In this document: one piece after another, positions 55,758 through 64,000 of the stretch
Layout of the letters: the number at the start of each line of letters is the position of its first letter
How positions within the stretch are numbered: the first letter of the stretch is position 1
Assembly: GCA_037127255.1 (NCBI GenBank)
Contig: JBANSL010000007.1
Location: 66,557,538 to 66,621,537, forward strand
Direction of reading: 5' to 3'
From: Persicaria tinctoria
Taxonomy: Eukaryota > Streptophyta > Magnoliopsida > Caryophyllales > Polygonaceae
Length of the DNA: 64,000 nt
Translations under genes and position numbers: made by a program
The notes under the pieces: model-generated
The model's input: only the letters and a program-made list of their open reading frames with translations
Told to the model about the DNA's origin: nothing
The model's database searches: none

Positions 55758-55999
55758 TAGCCAAGTCAACGGTGATCCCATTAATTAATTAATCCTTCAC
55801 ATTTTCGCTGTAACTCCGTCACTAGCTGTCTGTCTTAGCCTATTGTATTTGTATAAAATATTAAATAACAAATGTATTATATTCTATATGTTTGTAACCT
55901 AGATATATATTACCCAAACAACATTTAAAATAACAATAAATTAGATGAGAAAACACAGGCCCCAATACCAGTAAAACCTTATTTAAAAGGAGAATTTTA
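55758..55999. other. Unassigned AT-rich sequence
   Basis: No reading frame or repeat of note between two MITEs. Confidence 0.4.
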
Positions 56000-56236
56000 T
56001 AGGCGTGGGCACAAATCCCGCAAATTCCGTCCCGTCCCGCATCCCGTTCCGATTCCGGTGGGATTTAGAAAAAAAAAAAGTCAATCCCATCCCGTCCCGT
56101 TCCGTCCCGAGAGGGATAAGACCCAGCGGGATTTGAAAAAAATATATTAAATCCCATCCCGATCCCGTCCCGCAAAATATACGCGGGACGGGACACGAGA
56201 TTACCCTAATCCCGTCCCGTCTCATGCCCACCCCTG
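56000..56236. mobile_element. hAT MITE, 237 bp, rich in CGGGACGGGAT words
   Basis: Ends TAGGCGTGGGCA and TGCCCACCCCTG. The octamers GAATTTTA (55992-55999) and GAATTTTG (56237-56244) match at 7 of 8. It is almost wholly built of CCCGTCCCG/CGGGACGGG and ATCCC/GGGAT words. Confidence 0.8.
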
Positions 56237-56441
56237 GAATTTTGTATGATTAATTAGGATTTTTGACTTTTTTTTTTTATTGAAATGATTTTTTTACATT
56301 TCATTCATCGTGCAGTTTTGGGCTAAACATATCAACCTTGATTATTTACACGTGAAATGTTGCGTAGGAAGTTATGTATCTAGCATCGTCACATTTATCA
56401 GGAAGCAAACTATTTTGCGGACTTTCTTGCTTGTTTTAATA

Positions 56442-56722
56442 CTCCCTCCGTCCAAAAATGCATTGCCTTTTAGCATTTTGCACAAGTTTTAATAAAACAC
56501 CTTATTTTAAAAAAAAACATCATCATTGCACTAACTTTTTCATAAATTTTATTATTTTTTAACACCCACTACACATTTTAACCAATCAAATTATTTCAAA
56601 AAGTCAACAACACACAAACCAATACAAATTATTACAACTTTTTACCTAGAAAACCTAAAAGACCATCTATTGTTAGACAAAAATTTACATCTAAAAGTCC
56701 ATGTATTGTTGGACGGAGGGAG
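56442..56722. mobile_element. Stowaway MITE, 281 bp
   Basis: Terminal CTCCCTCCGTCCAA and TTGGACGGAGGGAG between TA dinucleotides (56440-56441, 56723-56724). The first about 100 bp resemble the fragment at 7664-7763. Confidence 0.9.
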
Positions 56723-56724
56723 TA

Positions 56725-57347
56725 ACATATATGTACAGAAAACTATATGGGTTCGTATGGGACGAGGTTAATAAACTGACTAAAATTATAAACAGGGTAA
56801 AAATTTATAAACTATTGGTAAAAGTAGTTAAAAATTTATGAAAAAATATAAACTCCGTATGGGGCGAAAAACGGTTTATTTGTAAAAAGTGGAGTTTATT
56901 TGGTTTTTTATTAGGGGTATTGTGGTACTTTCAAACCAAATAAGATAAAAGAGAAGGGGTAAAATAGTAATTATGGAATATAAACCTCAAAATAAGCTTC
57001 AATCTACAGCTTATTTATAAACCCTTTTTTTAACTGACTAAAGCTTATTTGTTGTTCTCATACGCCGTTTAAATCCGTTTATTTTTTTAACAGCTAATAA
57101 TTTCACACTTTTTAACCTGTTTATATCCAGCCATACACACCCATATGTGTATGGCTGGATATAACAGTTGTGGATCTCCTAACGAACTCAATTCTCTGTA
57201 CTGTAAACTCTCTCCAAGATTCAATACATTGTTCGATTGCTTCCGTTTTCAGTTTTGCACCATTATTTCCGTTGGACTTTGCTACTTTTTGAACTCTACG
57301 CCGGATAGATTGGCGGGCCAAGGGTCCTGCTAGATGATGCTCGAAGG
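56725..57347. other. AT-rich region, probable degenerate MITE, with a hairpin
   Basis: GTATGGGACGA/GTATGGGGCGA occurs at about 56755 and 56857 and inverted (CTCATACGCCG) near 57058, suggesting a decayed MITE at about 56748-57075. A strong hairpin lies at 57122-57166. No gene is supported; the overlapping frames there are chance. Confidence 0.4.
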
Positions 57348-57486
57348 GTCGTGATCAGTGGCGGATCTGTGGGGGGGCTCGGGATGGCTGAAGCCCCCCC
57401 CCCTACCCGAAAAAAAGGTATGTATATGTTTTTAAATATCTGTTATATTTGTATTATATATAAGTGATGTAGGTTGTAGACATGAT

Positions 57487-57565
57487 AGACAACGTGGCTC
57501 AGCGGTAAAGAGAGATGGAAGAACAGGAGGGTTTTACATCGAACTCAGGTTCGAATCTCACTTCC
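57487..57565 (+). other. tRNA-like A and B box pair inside the hAT element
   Basis: TGGCTCAGCGG (57495-57505) fits the pol III A box and GGTTCGAATCT (57548-57558) the B box. They are 42 nt apart, a little longer than in an ordinary tRNA. I cannot form an acceptor stem, so this is not a tRNA gene; a tRNA-derived or SINE-like segment is more likely. Confidence 0.45.
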
Positions 57566-57918
57566 TTGCCCTTTTTTTTAAAAAAAAAATCAAACATTAA
57601 AAGCCCTCCTTTTTTTCCAGTCAGTCGGGCACATAGAGATAGCCCCTCGAGTGAAAGGGAAACCCCAGTCGCCCGAGTTCGGGGTCCCTGAGCCTCCCGC
57701 CGCCGGCGCCATCCCCACCTCCGACCAATCCTGTCACCGGCGCACCACCGCGGCCAGCCCCTCGGCAGTCTACAGTCTCGCGCAGCCCCGCTCCTCGGCA
57801 GTCTACATTCCCGCACAGCCCCTCCAGTCTTCTTTGTTCTTCATCTTCGCCCCTTCGATGTGATATCGGTTAGTTTTCCTCCTTTTCCTTTTAATCTGAT
57901 TATATTTAAGTTTAATTG

Positions 57919-58365
57919 ATTGAGATGAGAATCAATTTAGATTAGAATTTGTAGATTTGATAATCAATTTGGGGGAAATTCGATTGAGATAAGAATCAAT
58001 TTAGATTATAATTTGTAGATTTGATAATCAATTTGGGGGAAATTCGATTAGGGTTTGTGATATGTGATAAAGAAATTTTGTGAAAATATGGTTTAATGTT
58101 GAGAATCAAGTTGAATTGATTGGGATGAGAATCAATTTAGATTAGAATTTGTGGATTTGAAAATCAATTTGGGGAAATTTTCGATTAGGGTTTGTGACTT
58201 GTGAAAAATAAATTTTGTGAAAATAGGGTTTCATTTTGAGAATAAAGTTCAATTGATTGAAATGAGAATTAATTTAGATTAGAATTTATGGATTCAATAA
58301 TCAATTTGGAGGAAATTTTGATTAGGGTTTGAAATGAGAATCAATTTAGATTATAATGAAGAAGT
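57919..58365 (+). repeat. Tandem repeats, 64-bp unit and a longer derived unit
   Basis: Two adjacent 64-bp copies (57919-57982, 57983-58046) share GAGAATCAATTTAGATTA and TAATCAATTTGGGGGAAATT with few differences. Two or three more copies follow at wider, about 125-bp spacing, separated by GATTAGGGTTTGTGA-type spacers. Confidence 0.75.
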
Positions 58366-58774
58366 TGATTACTTGGGGCATTGCGTTTTCGGTTGCGAAA
58401 AATACGAGCTTAATGAAGCAAAGCAAGGTTTTGTGGTTGAATATCCAACATAAATCCATTGTCACCTTATTGCTTTTAACAAACAAGAAATGTACTTTCT
58501 CTTTTTTGGTTTCTTTTTTTCATTTTAAATAATGCAGTTGAAGGGTTTGGGAGTTGTTGGTCAAATTTATATAGATAGTTTTTCAATAGGCAGTTTCGAG
58601 GTTTTCTTAGACAAATAGACTCATAGATAGGGACTTCTTCTTGAGGGGTTTGAACGGGCAGACCTTGTGATTTTAAAGACATAGTTTTCAGGCTTCAATT
58701 CAAACCGTTATTTCTCGGAAAAAAAAAAGTTAGCGCCCCCTACAAAAATTCCTGGATCCGCCACTGGTCGTGAT

Positions 58775-59017
58775 GAGTCGGTTTGAGTGTCTAGGAGAAA
58801 TGTTTTTCCACTCCTTACTTTTTTTTAAAAAAGAAATTACTCCTCTGGGAGTGAGGGCTTTGTCTCTCGGTGTGTTCACCAAAAAAGAAAATAAATAAGT
58901 CATGGAAAATCCATCAAAGCAGGGGGAGACAAGGAAGTTATGTATATTCTATATATCTTTGCATATATTTGATTTCCTTGGAGCCTAAGATCTTTCTATT
59001 ATATATATATATATGAT
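58775..59017. other. Unassigned sequence
   Basis: No gene. A short CCAAAAAAG purine run and a (TA)n run of about 20 bp (58994-59014) are seen. Confidence 0.4.
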
Positions 59018-60640
59018 AGATCATATGAGAACATCCCTTAAAATGTATCATGAGAACAAATCTCATCCATTTATTTAGGGAAATTGGATGGCTGAGATTT
59101 TTGAGTATTTAGATTAATTGTTAATTAAAAGGTAAAAAACACAATCCCACCCATGTATAAAGCGCGTGTTTCACCCTACCCAAACCCTATCGATCCCACC
59201 CAATTAGTTTTTTCAACCCAGGAGATGAGAGAGCGATCGGAAGTCCTGCGCTCGGGAGTGCCAGGAAGAAGATGACGACAACGACCAGGGCGGGAGGCAC
59301 CCTCGCTCCGCCGTCCTCGCCCTCGTCATCCCACACACGTCGAGATCTCGCCTTCGCGCCGCCCTCCTCCCCGTGGATGCATCTCCTTCACTGAGATCGG
59401 AGAGACCCCCTTCTCCGGTAAGCTTCTCTCTGTCTCGAAGGCGAACGACATTCGAAGGCGATGGCGATGGAGATCCTGCTCAGGGAGGCCGGATCTGGGC
59501 GAGGTGGTGATCGGCGGTGGCGAGAGGCGGCCGGATCTGGAGAGCAAAGGAGTGACGGAAGGGGCTGCGTAAGTTCTGCGAGGAGAGGAAGGAGAGGATG
59601 AGGGTTGCGTGGTGGTTCGTGGGTGCTTGGTATCATCGTTGGCGAAGATTGCAATCTGGGGCCGAACGACATCGAAGAGGACAACATCGAAGAGGATTTG
59701 TAGTTGGTGGTTTGATTTGGGGTCGAACGGCAATTTGGGGGTCGATCGAACGAAGGCAAAAGGACGAGAAGAAGGATCGGCGGCGAAGATTGCAATCCGA
59801 CAGCTTGAGATGAAGAGCTTGAGATGAAGAAAATTGCCACTTATGAGAGAGTAATCTGTTTTCTTCTTCTTCCAGATTATATTTCAATTTCCTTTGCAAA
59901 TTCGTGAGTTGTGCACTTAATTTGTAAACTACAGCGTGTCTTGTTGTTTAAAATGGGGTTTATGAATAAAAGATGGAAATTTACACAGGTTTTGACCTTT
60001 TGAAATCAATTTTTTTTTATAAATGAGGGATGATGAAGACGAGCAAGGTAAGGGGAACACAGGCCGATGGGCGTTGATTATTTTGGATGTGTTAGGGTTA
60101 GGGGTAGTCGACAAATTTGGGGTAAGGGCTCAAGTTTCATGTTATACCGTCGAATAATCATGTGATACCATAGAATAATCATGTGATACCATCGAATAAT
60201 CATCCAATACCAACGATTTTAGGCAATCGAATAATCAAGCTATTCCATCGAATAATCAAGTGATACCATCGAATAACCAATTAGAAAAATCCATCGATAC
60301 AATCGCATAATTCGTCTATACCATTGCATAATTTGTTGATACGATCGAATAATCCAGTGATACCATCGATTTATGGTTCTAGCCAATTAGAAAAATCCAT
60401 CGATACCATCGCATAATCTGTCGATACGATTGAATAATCCAACGATACTGTCGAATAATTTACAGGAAAAAAAAGGGCTTGTACACGCGCCCCAATGCAG
60501 CAGGTGAGAAAGAAAACTGGTGGGACCCACTGATTTTTAATTAAAGAAAAAAGGTTAAATTGCCTATTAATCTCACCCACTCATTTCAATCAATCAACGC
60601 CCAGGATGTCTTCTCATGATACACAATAAGCAATGAGTAC
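59018..60640. mobile_element. Unclassified DNA element, probable
   Basis: An inverted pair TGTATCATGAGAACA (59044-59058) and, near the right, TTCTCATGATACACA (60611-60625) brackets 1.5 kb. Inside are a GC-rich part (59220-59560) with overlapping frames on both strands, a duplicated GGCGAAGATTGCAATC (59641 and 59782), and a minisatellite (60141-60462). The ends do not fit hAT, CACTA or Helitron well. None of the frames resembles a protein I know. Confidence 0.35.
60141..60462. repeat. Minisatellite with about 19-22-bp unit
   Basis: Degenerate copies of GATACCATCGAATAATCA, at least ten, with variants (GATACGATCGAATAATCC, CCATCGCATAAT). A larger block containing AGCCAATTAGAAAAATCCAT is repeated at about 60280 and 60380. 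Confidence 0.75.
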
Positions 60641-60652
60641 ACTTGAACCATC

Positions 60653-60654
<2 letters not shown>

Positions 60655-60738
<84 letters not shown>
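60655..60738. repeat. (TA)n microsatellite, about 84 bp
   Basis: An uninterrupted alternating TA run, at the edge of or inside the LTR of the TRIM-like remnant that follows. Confidence 0.95.
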
Positions 60739-60740
<2 letters not shown>

Positions 60741-61078
60741 TATCTAATGAAAGGTAAATCTTAAGTGGGAATTTTTCAAACCTAACATGGTATCAGAGCG
60801 GAAAAGTTAAACGGCCCGACTTTCGATCCTAAACTAGCTAAAAAAAGAATGAGATGCTAGTTCCGTTTTCCAAGTGTCAACTAAAGGCGAAAAACGAACA
60901 TAGTTGCACTTATAGGAACGTGTTAAGAGAATGTGAAGAAACAACGATCCCACATTGATAATATAATCAGTATACTCTGTATATATATTTTTTTTGGTCG
61001 AAATTAATGGTGAGAGTTAAAGTCTAATTGTAGGATATAGTCTCATGTATAAGCTCATATGTGTGTATGAAATTCAAT
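60739..61078 (+). mobile_element. TRIM-like LTR remnant
   Basis: An LTR end (TTTTTCAAACCTAACA) is followed at once by TGGTATCAGAGCGG, an initiator tRNA-Met PBS, near 60789. Only about 140 bp later TGTTAAGAGAATGTGAAG, then CGATCCCACATTGATAATAT (from about 60927), looks like the start of the second LTR. LTR-PBS-very short interior-LTR is the TRIM layout. Both outer LTRs are incomplete: the left one runs into the (TA)n and the right one stops where element E begins. Confidence 0.5.
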
Positions 61079-61297
61079 TGTGACAGCTTGAGGTAAGGGT
61101 AGTCGCTAGGGGTATTTTGGTCATTACAACATCAGTTTATAATGTTGTTAGGGGGTAGTTAGAAGTAACACTTGAGACATAACAAACACCGGTGAGAGAG
61201 AGCGAGAGAGGTTTGGTGATCAACCTCCATTGTAGCTCCATTCTTGATTTCGTTTTCTGTCAAAATCTAGTTGATCAATTGAAGTTTTCTGTTTCCA
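61079..61297 (+). repeat. Element E 5' LTR
   Basis: TGTGACAGCTTGAGG to TTCTGTTTCCA, directly before the PBS. The left edge is inferred from TG and the likely size, since the 3' LTR is not in view. Confidence 0.6.
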
Positions 61298-61299
61298 AA

Positions 61300-61311
61300 T
61301 GGTATCAGAGC
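61300..61311 (+). other. Element E primer binding site (initiator tRNA-Met)
   Basis: TGGTATCAGAGC, 2 nt after the LTR. Confidence 0.85.
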
Positions 61312-61385
61312 GAAGGTGAGCTTCTTCGCTGCTACTGTGTGTGAATTTGGTTAATTGTACTGTGTAATCGTCGATTGAATTGGCG

Positions 61386-62630
61386 ATGACGGGAAGAGGA
61401 AATCCGAATGCGAGTCCTCACAGTCAAGGTTCAGGTGATCCGGCACTAGGTGTTGGTAAAGGATTCGTCATAGGAACGACGATTCCCACTGGTTTTCAAT
61501 TTGGGGATTTTGCGCAAAATCTAGGTAACATCCATTACAATCCATTGTTTCTATCAAATTCAGACCACCCTGGGATGCAGTCGGTATCCACACCGTTCAA
61601 TGGAGCGAATTTTTTTAGTTGGAGCCGCGGAGTTCACATGGCGTTGGGCGCCAAGGCCAAGCTCGGGTTCATCACAAGCAGTGTTGTACGACCTGCTAAG
61701 AATAGTGAAGACTTCGAGAAGTGGATTCTTGCAGATTATATGGTGCGATGTTGGCTGATTAATTCAATGACCAGTGATGTAGCTGAATCAATGATGTATG
61801 TGCTGTCGTCGAGAGAACTGTAGGAAGACATCAAAGAAAGATTCGATTAGACAAATGATCCACTGATCTATCAATTAAGGAGGGATCTTAGCAATTTGAA
61901 GCAAGAAAATCTATCTATTGGGGCATATTTTGGTAAACTAAACAAAGTATGGGATGAATCGTTGCTTCTTGATGTTGTTCCAGGATGCACATGTGGTGGT
62001 GTAAATCAGTGTTCTTGCTCTCTGCTTAAGCGTGTGATCGAAAGAGAAGAGAAAGGAAACGTAATGCAATTTCTAATGGGGCTTAATGAGGTTTATGAGC
62101 CCCTGAGGAGCAATGTTTTATCAAAAGATCCAATGCCAGGTCTGAACAAAGCATTTCAAATGGATGTGCAGTTGGAAAGGTCCAAAGGTGTGACTTCTAC
62201 TGTGCAAGGGGATGCAAATGTGCTAGCTGTTGGTCAAAGCAGCAATATGGATTATGAAGCTAATGCTGTGAATAGGTATTCACAGTCAAGGCAAGATAAA
62301 TACAAATTTGGGGATCAGGCAAAGAAAGAGTGTAAGAAACCAAAATTTGAGAGAAAGTGTGACTATTGTAACAAGGATGGCCATACAAGGGATTACTGTT
62401 ACAAGCTAGTGGGATACCCTGAGTGGTACAAAGGACCACATGATGATGAGAGACCCAAGCAAGGTGGAAAACCTGCTGCTTACATAGATGCACCTCAGTA
62501 TGACAGTCCACTGGATGGAAAAAGGGATTCAAGGCCAGATCCTGCTATGGTGAATCCAGTCTTCAATGAGATCGTCAAGATGATGAAAGGGAAGACCAAG
62601 ATGGACCAGTTTGACAGTTCAGTAAACTAG
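61386..62630 (+). pseudogene. Element E gag, with in-frame TAG stops
   Basis: The ATG at 61386 opens MTGRGNPNASP. The conserved opening NPLFLSNSDHPGMQSVSTPF and NFFSWSRGVHMAL are intact. TAG stops occur at 61821-61823 (a tryptophan position, REL.EDIKERF) and about 61848-61850 (a glutamine position). The frame then continues through LRRDLSNLKQENLSIGAYF and a cysteine-rich CTCGGVNQCSC to a CCHC knuckle, CDYCNKDGHTRDYC (about 62359-62400). A further TAG at 62628-62630 precedes the protease in the same frame. Gag would form the particle; this copy cannot do so unaided. Confidence 0.85.
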
Positions 62631-64000
62631 GTTGTTGTCCACTTTGCAGGTACCTTGAGTGTTTCTTTTCTCATTGGTGCTAATAAGGCTGATAAGAATA
62701 AACGGATAGTTGATTCTGGTGCTACAGATAATATTGCCTTTGATAAATACTCCCTCCGTTCAACAAAACTTGACGTTTTACTATTCATGCACGCTTTTTT
62801 AGGAGCTAAAAACTATATAAAATATCGACTTTTTAAATAATTTTTTTTAACAATTTCGTAGTTATTATTAACAAGTACAAACTTGTTAAAAAAAATTTTA
62901 AAAAAATTGAATATTTTATATAGTTTTTATCATTCTAAAAAAGCGTGCGTGAATAGTAAACGACAAGTTTTGTTGAACGGAGGGAGTATGTGTTTATGAG
63001 TATGAGAAATTTGCAAAGTGTTATCAGTTTGGGTTTGCCTGATGGAACCAGTATTGTTGTGAGTCAATCAGGGTCTGTGCAAGTTACACATGATTTGTTG
63101 CTGCAGAATGTGCTATTTATTCCACAGTTTAGGCATAATTTGCTTTCTGTATCAAAGGTTTTGCATTCACAGAAGATGAAATTCCATATTAATGAGGTAT
63201 CCTGTTGGCTACAGGACCTTATAACTAGGAGAGTGATTGCTCGAGGGACTGAAGAAGGAGGTTTATACATCTTGAAGTCCCAAGAACTGCTGAGAACAAG
63301 CATTGGCCATGCTGGAGGCCATGAACTGAAAGGGAAAGATCAGTTCTCCCATGATTGTAATAAAGTAGTGAATCTACATACTTTACATGCCAGATTTGGA
63401 CATCTTTCAAGTTCCAAAATGAAACATTTATCTGAATGTTTTGATGTTGATTTGAAATATTTTGTTTGTGATACATGTGAATTGACAAAGTTTCACAAAT
63501 TTCCTTTTGCTAGAAGTGAATCTGTCATTGATGGGTTATTTCAGGTGGTCCACATGGACTTATGGGGTCCTTATAGAACTCCAGATTTATCTGTCATTGA
63601 TGGGTTATTTCAGGTGGTCCGCAGGTGCTGAGAGTGATCACCAATTTTCTGAATTTAGTTGAGACACAGTTTCAGTTGAAGGTTAAGATTTTGAGAACAG
63701 ATAATGGGACAGAATTCACACAGAAGGGTTGCTTAGATTTGTTGCTGGCCGGAGGTATTATACACCAGAGGTCAGCTCCTGGTGTTCATGAACAGAATGG
63801 CAAAGTGGGAAGAAATCATAGACATTTGGTGGAAATTGCAAGGACCATTAGGCATCATGCTGGATTTCCCATTCAGTTTTGGGGAGAATGTGTTTTGAGT
63901 GCTACATACTTAATCAACAAAATGACATCCAGTGTCCTTCAATGGAAGTCACCTTATGAGGTTTTGTATAATACTCCTCCCTCCTTAGATGATCTTATAA
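62631..64000 (+). pseudogene. Element E protease and integrase, MITE-interrupted, partial
   Basis: The protease active site is RIVDSGATDNIAF. Eight or so codons later (DKY) the frame is split by a Stowaway MITE (62750-62986) and resumes in register at 62989. Next come LLSVSKVLHSQ, the GAG-pre-integrase LHARFGHLSSSKM and the zinc pair CDTCELTK. The integrase core starts HMDLWGPYRTPD, then a deletion with a 31-bp filler (63590-63620) removes the first part of the core. After a frame change it continues with LRTDNGTEF, SAPGVHEQNGKVGRNHRHLVE and SPYEVLYN to the window end. Confidence 0.85.
62750..62986. mobile_element. Stowaway MITE inside the element E protease, 237 bp
   Basis: Ends CTCCCTCCGTTCAACAAAAC and its complement GTTTTGTTGAACGGAGGGAG, between TA dinucleotides (62748-62749, 62987-62988). 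Removing 239 bp restores the protease reading frame. Confidence 0.95.

Larger units (their letters stand above)
57356..58766. mobile_element. Non-autonomous hAT element, 1411 bp
   Basis: Ends CAGTGGCGGATC and GATCCGCCACTG, with the perfect duplication GTCGTGAT (57348-57355, 58767-58774). The interior has no transposase. From left to right it holds a tRNA-like box pair (57495-57558), a GC-rich CT/CC-rich part (57600-57860) that looks like a plant leader exon, and tandem repeats (57919-58365). It may carry captured sequence. The perfect TSD indicates a young insertion. Confidence 0.9.
61079..64000 (+). mobile_element. Element E: Ty1 (copia) retrotransposon, continues beyond window
   Basis: A short LTR (about 61079-61297) is followed by an initiator tRNA-Met PBS, gag, protease with a Stowaway insertion, and integrase. 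RT and the 3' LTR lie outside the window. The gag is of the type with NPLFLSNSDHPG at its start (PF14244 class), so it is a different lineage from element B. Confidence 0.85.

Noticed and set aside
57487..57565. Functional tRNA gene
   Set aside because: A and B boxes are present but I cannot form an acceptor stem or an anticodon arm, and it lies inside a mobile element.
59388..59840. Minus-strand serine/proline-rich frame as a host gene
   Set aside because: Overlaps equally long frames on the plus strand, has no recognisable motif, and comes from GC-rich repeated sequence.
60655..60738. (TA)n as an origin or matrix attachment site
   Set aside because: A simple microsatellite in an LTR remnant; nothing else supports such a role.

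Overview
This window is nuclear DNA of a flowering plant, and almost all of it is transposable elements. The evidence for a plant is: Athila/Tat-type and SIRE-type LTR retrotransposons with plant tRNA-Asp and initiator tRNA-Met primer sites; Stowaway MITEs with CTCCCTCCGT ends and TA target duplications; hAT MITEs with 8-bp duplications; a CACTA end; and a plant L1-type LINE. The style suggests a eudicot with gene-poor, probably pericentromeric heterochromatin, but the species cannot be told. I found no intact host gene, rRNA gene or functional tRNA gene.

Left part (1-8525). A CACTA element enters from the left and ends at 5410. It is split by a hAT element (656-4180) with a nearly complete minus-strand transposase gene. 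Then come the right end of a second hAT, the 3' end and LTR of an Athila-like element, AT-rich MITE debris, and the endonuclease half of a LINE.

Central nest (8526-50928). An Athila-like Ty3 element (called A here) sits in the LINE with TSD ACTGC. Removing its insertions leaves about 11.7 kb: LTR, tRNA-Asp PBS, gag, protease-RT-RNase H-integrase, an env-like ORF, two polypurine tracts, LTR. Its gag is split by a SIRE-type Ty1 element (B, TSD GATGA). B's integrase is split by a three-LTR, gag-only element (C, TSD GGTAA). Element A also carries a 3.05-kb solo LTR (TSD CTAAT) and, on the minus strand, a second gag-only element related to C (D, TSD CACCG/CACCA). The order of insertion was LINE, then A, then B, D and the solo LTR, with C after B.

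Right part (50929-64000). The LINE resumes with its reverse transcriptase and then joins abruptly to a SIRE gag fragment. A dense row of MITEs follows: several hAT elements with 7/8 or 8/8 target duplications, Stowaways and a long-TIR MULE-like element. After these come a repeat-rich unclassified element, a (TA)n run inside a TRIM-like remnant, and a Ty1 element (E) that runs off the window and has a Stowaway in its protease.

The most unusual signal is a pair of unrelated, family-specific, dyad-symmetric short motifs. C and D carry a TCGATCTCGA core in pairs, about every 100 nt, in the U3 of their LTRs and again in gag. Element A carries GGCCGCCCCGCGGCC in its LTR, its spacer and its gag-pol. 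In both families the motif is read in more than one codon phase, so the DNA or RNA seems to be what is kept, not the peptide.
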